Shown here: piece by piece, positions 5,882-8,766 of the stretch
Layout: each line of letters begins with the position of its first letter
Numbering within the stretch: the first letter of the stretch is position 1
Assembly: GCA_026400595.1 (NCBI GenBank)
Contig: JAPLOT010000460.1
Coordinates: 1 to 8,766, forward strand
From: Alphaproteobacteria bacterium
Lineage (GTDB): Bacteria; Pseudomonadota; Alphaproteobacteria; Rhizobiales; Aestuariivirgaceae
DNA: 8,766 nucleotides
Direction: 5' to 3'
Notes under the pieces: generated by a model
Told to the model about the DNA's origin: nothing
Database searches by the model: none
What the model saw: only the letters and a program-made list of their open reading frames with translations
Made by a program: the position numbers and the translations under genes

Positions 5882-5988
5882 CTGGCGGCGGCCTTGGCCC
5901 CTCCGTGCGGGTCCGTCGCTTGAAGTGCCCGTTATGCGCTTCTGCCCTTCGGTCTGGCCCGCCCCGTCACCTGCACGCCGGGAAGCCA

Positions 5989-6822
5989 CTACTTGATCAG
6001 GGGCGCACCGGTCGCGGTCTGGAGCCACTCGGCTTCGATCGCCTTGAGCTTGCCGTCAGCCTCCATGGCTGCCAGCGCCTCATTGGCGCAATCGCGCAGG
6101 GCATTCCCCTTCTCGAACACCAGCCCGATTCCCTGCGAGTCGTCGGTGCTGCCTTCGAACTGTCCCAGCACAACCCCGTCCGGCAGAACGACAGCTGCCG
6201 TGTAGAGTGCAGAAGGCAGGTCCATGAGCACGGCATCAATTTGCCGTGCCTTCAGGGCTTCAACGGAGTCCGCGACATCGGTATAAATGAGCAGGTCCTG
6301 GGCCGGATCGATGAGCTTCTTGATAAGCCCGGGCTGGGTGGTGCCCTCGACCGCGCCCCAGCGCAGAGTCTTCAATGACTCCACCGTTGGCTTGGCGCCA
6401 GCCTCAACCGTTGGCTTGCTCACAAGCACGGCCTGCGCAGGCTTGTAGTAGGCCGTCGAAAAGTCGATCACCTTCGCACGGTCATCGGTGATGGAGTATT
6501 GCTGCAGATTGAAGTCGAAGTCCTTGGGGCCGGGTTGTATGGCCTGGTCGAATGTGGTTCGAACCCAGGTGACCTTGTCTGGCGGAAACCCCAGTCGCGA
6601 GGCTATCTCGAGAGCCACAGCAGCTTCGAAGCCCTTGCCATCCTCGGGCTTGTTGTCGATCACCCAAGGGAAATAGGCGGGTTCGCCGGTGGCGATCGTC
6701 AGGGATCCCTCTTTCAGCGTCTTGCCTGCGGCGCAGGAATTCTGTGCCATCGCGTTCGAGGCGAAGCCAATGACCACGCCAGCGACTGTGGCGGCCTTCA
6801 GGAAAAGCGCAAGGGATTTCAA
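5989..6822 (-). CDS. Amino acid ABC transporter substrate-binding protein
   Basis: Periplasmic binding protein of the polar amino acid family (SBP_bac_3 type), 277 residues. TTG 6822 is the preferred start because GGAG (6834-6831) sits 8 nt before it, and because it produces a textbook Sec signal peptide: MKSLALFLKAATVAG... ending NAMA, cut before Gln27. A longer ATG start at 6885 would bury that signal behind 21 polar residues and start before the likely transcript start. Mature hallmarks: GKGFEAAVALEIASRLG, FDFNLQQYSITDDRAKVIDFSTAYY, and a second-lobe VADSVEALKARQIDAVLMDLP. The ligand is not evident. The Q-Q-Y-S-I-T segment differs slightly from the usual form and may bear on specificity (inference). 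First gene of the transporter operon, with its own promoter. Confidence 0.93.
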   Translation of the reverse strand: MKSLALFLKAATVAGVVIGFASNAMAQNSCAAGKTLKEGSLTIATGEPAYFPWVIDNKPEDGKGFEAAVALEIASRLGFPPDKVTWVRTTFDQAIQPGPKDFDFNLQQYSITDDRAKVIDFSTAYYKPAQAVLVSKPTVEAGAKPTVESLKTLRWGAVEGTTQPGLIKKLIDPAQDLLIYTDVADSVEALKARQIDAVLMDLPSALYTAAVVLPDGVVLGQFEGSTDDSQGIGLVFEKGNALRDCANEALAAMEADGKLKAIEAEWLQTATGAPLIK

Positions 6823-6830
6823 GATTTTAA

Positions 6831-6834
6831 CTCC
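6831..6834 (-). promoter_or_regulatory. Ribosome binding site deciding a TTG start
   Basis: GGAG on the minus strand lies 8 nt before TTG 6822. No such site precedes the ATG at 6885. Together with the signal peptide this decides the start of the binding protein. Confidence 0.7.
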
Positions 6835-6842
6835 GATATCTG

Positions 6843-6870
6843 ATTGAGCTCTGGTAAGCTCTTGCTCAAT
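6843..6870. promoter_or_regulatory. 7-bp inverted repeat, candidate operator at transcript start
   Basis: ATTGAGC (6843-6849) and its exact complement GCTCAAT (6864-6870) are separated by 14 bp. The right arm touches the predicted -10 and the site covers the likely transcript start of the transporter operon, a position suited to repression. The regulator is unknown and no regulator gene is in the window. Confidence 0.45.
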
Positions 6871-6898
6871 TGAAACCATCCACATGAACCAATGTCAA
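6869..6898 (-). promoter_or_regulatory. Sigma-70-like promoter of the transporter operon
   Basis: On the minus strand a perfect -35 TTGACA (6898-6893) is followed after 18 bp by TTCAAT (6874-6869), four of six matches to TATAAT. Transcription would start near 6862, about 40 nt before TTG 6822. The exact -35 makes this the strongest promoter candidate in the window. Confidence 0.6.
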
Positions 6899-6972
6899 GA
6901 AAGTCGCAGATGAGAACTGCTTAACTGTCTATTCGGCTTCCCTCATGATTCATCTTGGCTGTCGTACGTGAT

Positions 6973-6993
6973 CAAGGGATCGTTTGATCCTTG
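6973..6993. terminator. Hairpin downstream of the hydrolase gene
   Basis: CAAGGGATC (6973-6981) pairs with GATCCTTG (6986-6993), eight base pairs with one bulged G and a 4-nt loop. It lies about 155 nt after the hydrolase stop, in the gap before the transporter operon. There is no clear T-run, so termination is possible but not shown. Confidence 0.35.
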
Positions 6994-7006
6994 CCGGTCT
7001 TGCGCA

Positions 7007-7023
7007 CTCGGTCCGAGACCGAG
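7007..7023. terminator. Perfect 7-bp hairpin downstream of the hydrolase gene
   Basis: CTCGGTC (7007-7013) and GACCGAG (7017-7023) form a perfect stem with a CGA loop, 13 bp from the hairpin at 6973-6993. The pair may end or slow transcription from the hydrolase gene. No T-run follows on either strand. Confidence 0.4.
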
Positions 7024-7148
7024 CCAAGTCTCCCGAGTGCTGCCGCGCTTGCGCGTGCCGTCCATCGGGTGGCCGGGGCAGAAAGGGGCAGGAGTACGGC
7101 GAAAGGCAGGGCTGGGCTTGCATGCCTGTTCCGGGAAACCGGTACAGC

Positions 7149-8021
7149 CTAAGGGTAACGCTGCAGGATGCTCTCCAGAAACGGGTTCAGCTCCTCATGC
7201 GCGTGGCCGTACCAGGAGCCGTGCCCCATTCCATGCAGCAGGTGGTACTCGGCCGTCGGGACCAAGCTCGCGAGCTCTTCCCCGTCCTGCGGGGGTGCCT
7301 GCACGTCTTCGTTGAAGGCGATGACATGCATCGGAACCCTGATGGAGGGGAGCCCGGCCCGCTGATCGAATCTCAGCGAGGCATCCCACTGCGGCACGAG
7401 CGAGGTTTCGTTCTCGCCCGAGTCCATCCATTCGAGCAGCAGTTCCTTCAGCTGGGGCCAAAGCGTCCGGTCGCCGAGTGCGCGCGCCGGATAGAGCATG
7501 CTCGCGTAATGCGTCACGCCCATCAATCCGTCGAGCCGGCCGCCGGCGTTGCGGAACTCAATCTCCGCCAACTGATAGTCCCAGCCCCAGCCAGTACTCC
7601 GGGCGCCGGTCCCCATGACGATGGCGCAGCGGACAAGGTCGGGATGATCGATGGCGAGCTGTTGAACGATCGCCGAGCCCAGCGATGTGCCGATGAAGCG
7701 GGCCGGCCCGCGGCAGACGCTGCGGGTCAGTTCGGCCAGGTCATCGGCGAAGTCCTCGATGGGCCAGGGAAGCGGCGCATGACAGGTCGTCTGGCCAATG
7801 CCGCGGTTGTCGAAGACAGTGCTGCGATAGGCGCGATCGAAATGTGGCGTCTGGAATCTCTGCCAGTCGCGGCCCATGGTACCGCCCCCGCCAACCCAGA
7901 CAATATCGGGACCGGCGCCGGTCTGCTCGTAGTGAATCCTTGACGATAGGCCTTGATGGAACGGCACGACATCAGCCCCAATTCTTGTTACTGCCGCGCT
8001 GTCGACCGGGCGGCCTTCCAC
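7149..8021 (-). CDS. Alpha/beta-fold hydrolase
   Basis: Cytosolic alpha/beta hydrolase, 290 residues, normal length. Oxyanion-hole region VGGGGTMG (43-50), DNRGIGQT (71-78), nucleophile elbow GTSLGSA with Ser113, likely acid Asp239 in FNEDVQAPP and catalytic His267 in GMGHGSWYGH. The triad is complete and in the right order, so it should be an active esterase, amidase or C-C hydrolase; the substrate cannot be told. No signal peptide. GTG 8021 is the first possible start, because a stop lies immediately upstream in frame. It has a poor ribosome binding site; GTG 7967, which removes 18 unconserved residues and starts just before PFHQG, is a good alternative. It sits upstream of the transporter operon in the same direction but is separated by 326 bp, two hairpins and a promoter, so it is probably a separate transcript. 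Confidence 0.88.
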   Translation of the reverse strand: MEGRPVDSAAVTRIGADVVPFHQGLSSRIHYEQTGAGPDIVWVGGGGTMGRDWQRFQTPHFDRAYRSTVFDNRGIGQTTCHAPLPWPIEDFADDLAELTRSVCRGPARFIGTSLGSAIVQQLAIDHPDLVRCAIVMGTGARSTGWGWDYQLAEIEFRNAGGRLDGLMGVTHYASMLYPARALGDRTLWPQLKELLLEWMDSGENETSLVPQWDASLRFDQRAGLPSIRVPMHVIAFNEDVQAPPQDGEELASLVPTAEYHLLHGMGHGSWYGHAHEELNPFLESILQRYP

Positions 8022-8210
8022 TCATGGACCGGTTGGGTTCCATCGGTCAATCCGACCCACTCCAGTGCAGCGCAGCGCCCGCTTGATGCCTCCGGTGTTT
8101 CGGTCGGACGGCATCGAACGCGGGGCCGACATCTTCCTGAAGATCGCAGGCGTCTGGAAGGTGAGAAACTTGAGGAGATCGCTGCTGCAACGAGAACCTG
8201 ATCGGCCGCC
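8022..8210. other. Gap between hydrolase and membrane protein genes
   Basis: About 190 bases in which I see no gene, clear promoter or terminator. Frames that cross it are chance frames. An imperfect GC dyad overlaps the stop of the upstream gene. Confidence 0.5.
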
Positions 8211-8690
8211 TCAGTCTCGCCATTTGGTCAGGCGCGGCCGCCAGATGCCGAAGATGACGTTGGCAGTTGCGACCGCGAGCAATATCAAGAGTGTATTTCG
8301 CTCGGCGGTGAGCGATGCGGCCAGTGATGAAGCTTCGATCTTTCCGGCCAGCGCTTCGGCGCTTCGTTCGGCTTCGCGCTGCATCGGCCCCAGAATGCCG
8401 ACGAAGCCGCTCTCGAAGACCAGGATTCCGCTGATCGCCTTTGCCCAGGCCCAGCCGGCATTGTGATAGGCCTTGCTGTAGCCAAGCGCGATCAGGCCGG
8501 CAATGAGCGTCAGGCCAAGCGACGGGAAGAAGATCCATGTGGCGATGGATCCCATGGCGCCGCGGATCAGGGCATATTCGGCGAGCGCGCCTGGCGGCGG
8601 TGCCAGACTCAGCAGCACGAGCAGGGATGCCATTGATCCCATCAGTCCGATCGCACCGATCGTATGGAGAAACTTCAGGAAGTGTCGCAC
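8211..8690 (-). CDS. Integral membrane protein, DUF2269-like
   Basis: A 159-residue inner-membrane protein with four hydrophobic helices at about 5-29, 47-70, 80-100 and 133-151. The N-terminal pattern MRHFLKFLHTIGAIGLMG, the central YHNAGWAWAK and the segment GPMQREAERSAEAL are, as I recall, typical of the DUF2269 family of predicted integral membrane proteins, whose function is unknown. His residues in helix 1 (His3, His9) and at 76 are notable, but no cofactor motif is proven. The start is GTG 8690 with only a weak GAAG ribosome binding site; no better in-frame start was seen. It ends 189 bp before the hydrolase and may be co-transcribed with it. Confidence 0.8.
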   Translation of the reverse strand: MRHFLKFLHTIGAIGLMGSMASLLVLLSLAPPPGALAEYALIRGAMGSIATWIFFPSLGLTLIAGLIALGYSKAYHNAGWAWAKAISGILVFESGFVGILGPMQREAERSAEALAGKIEASSLAASLTAERNTLLILLAVATANVIFGIWRPRLTKWRD

Positions 8691-8766
8691 GGTGTTTCTT
8701 CAGCGTCAGGTGTTGTGCGTCTGTACGCTGGCAAATGCTAGGGCATGGGAACGGCAGGATCAACTT
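8691..8766. other. Right edge, upstream of the membrane protein
   Basis: 76 bases in which I see no clear promoter or gene. Whatever drives the membrane protein gene lies here or beyond the window. Confidence 0.4.

Noticed and set aside
5905..6378. Plus-strand frame over the binding protein
   Set aside because: Antisense to the clear periplasmic binding protein; no ribosome binding site or motif supports it.
6984..7943. Long plus-strand frame (319 codons)
   Set aside because: Antisense to the alpha/beta hydrolase, which has a complete triad. The plus-strand product shows no domain.
8203..8240. GC dyad at the end of the DUF2269-like gene
   Set aside because: The arms differ by a 2-nt insertion, it overlaps the coding end and has no T-run, so it is not a supportable terminator.
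8047..8763. Minus-strand frame of 238 codons over the DUF2269-like gene
   Set aside because: It is out of frame with a protein that has four clean membrane helices, and its own product is Arg/His/Pro-rich as expected of a shifted frame.
1..8766. CRISPR array, integrase, attachment site
   Set aside because: No regularly spaced repeats and no recombinase motifs were seen on either strand.

Overview
The window looks like a chromosomal or plasmid segment from a GC-rich Alphaproteobacterium, most likely of the Rhizobium/Mesorhizobium type (Hyphomicrobiales). This rests on the look of the proteins (polar amino acid and NitT/TauT-type ABC transporters, an N-formylglutamate amidohydrolase-family enzyme, a DUF2269-like membrane protein) and on codon use. 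It is an inference, not a database result.

Left block (1-1353, + strand): a trypsin/V8-like serine protease, open at the left edge of the window, is followed by a 99-residue single-domain protein of the carboxypeptidase-regulatory-like fold. A perfect 12-bp inverted repeat lies between them. The protease has an intact His-Asp-Ser triad and an odd N-terminal region: Glu/Ala-rich repeats flank a hydrophobic, amphipathic stretch. A Glu-Val junction resembles the maturation site of Glu-specific proteases.

Middle block (1354-2176): about 820 bases with no convincing protein gene, but rich in dyads. It holds two perfect 18-bp palindromes, a two-part hairpin and a short direct repeat. One palindrome overlaps a possible promoter for a small minus-strand ORF that has a good ribosome binding site.

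Right block (2177-8690, all - strand), in transcription order from the right: a DUF2269-like membrane protein; an alpha/beta hydrolase; a polar amino acid ABC transporter (binding protein, permease, ATPase) with its own promoter; an N-formylglutamate amidohydrolase-family enzyme; the last ~40 codons of a lost NitT/TauT-type permease; that permease's ATPase; and a small two-helix membrane protein. The transporter genes and the amidohydrolase are tightly packed and probably form one operon that imports a small amino-acid-like or N-acylated compound and deacylates it. The second ABC system looks decayed: only the permease tail survives, its stop still overlapping the ATPase start (ATGA). This leaves an ATPase and the small membrane protein without a local permease or binding protein.

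The items most worth a second look are the protease plus small-domain pair, the dyad-rich region and the transporter-deacylase operon. No CRISPR array, rRNA, tRNA, integrase or intact transposase was seen.
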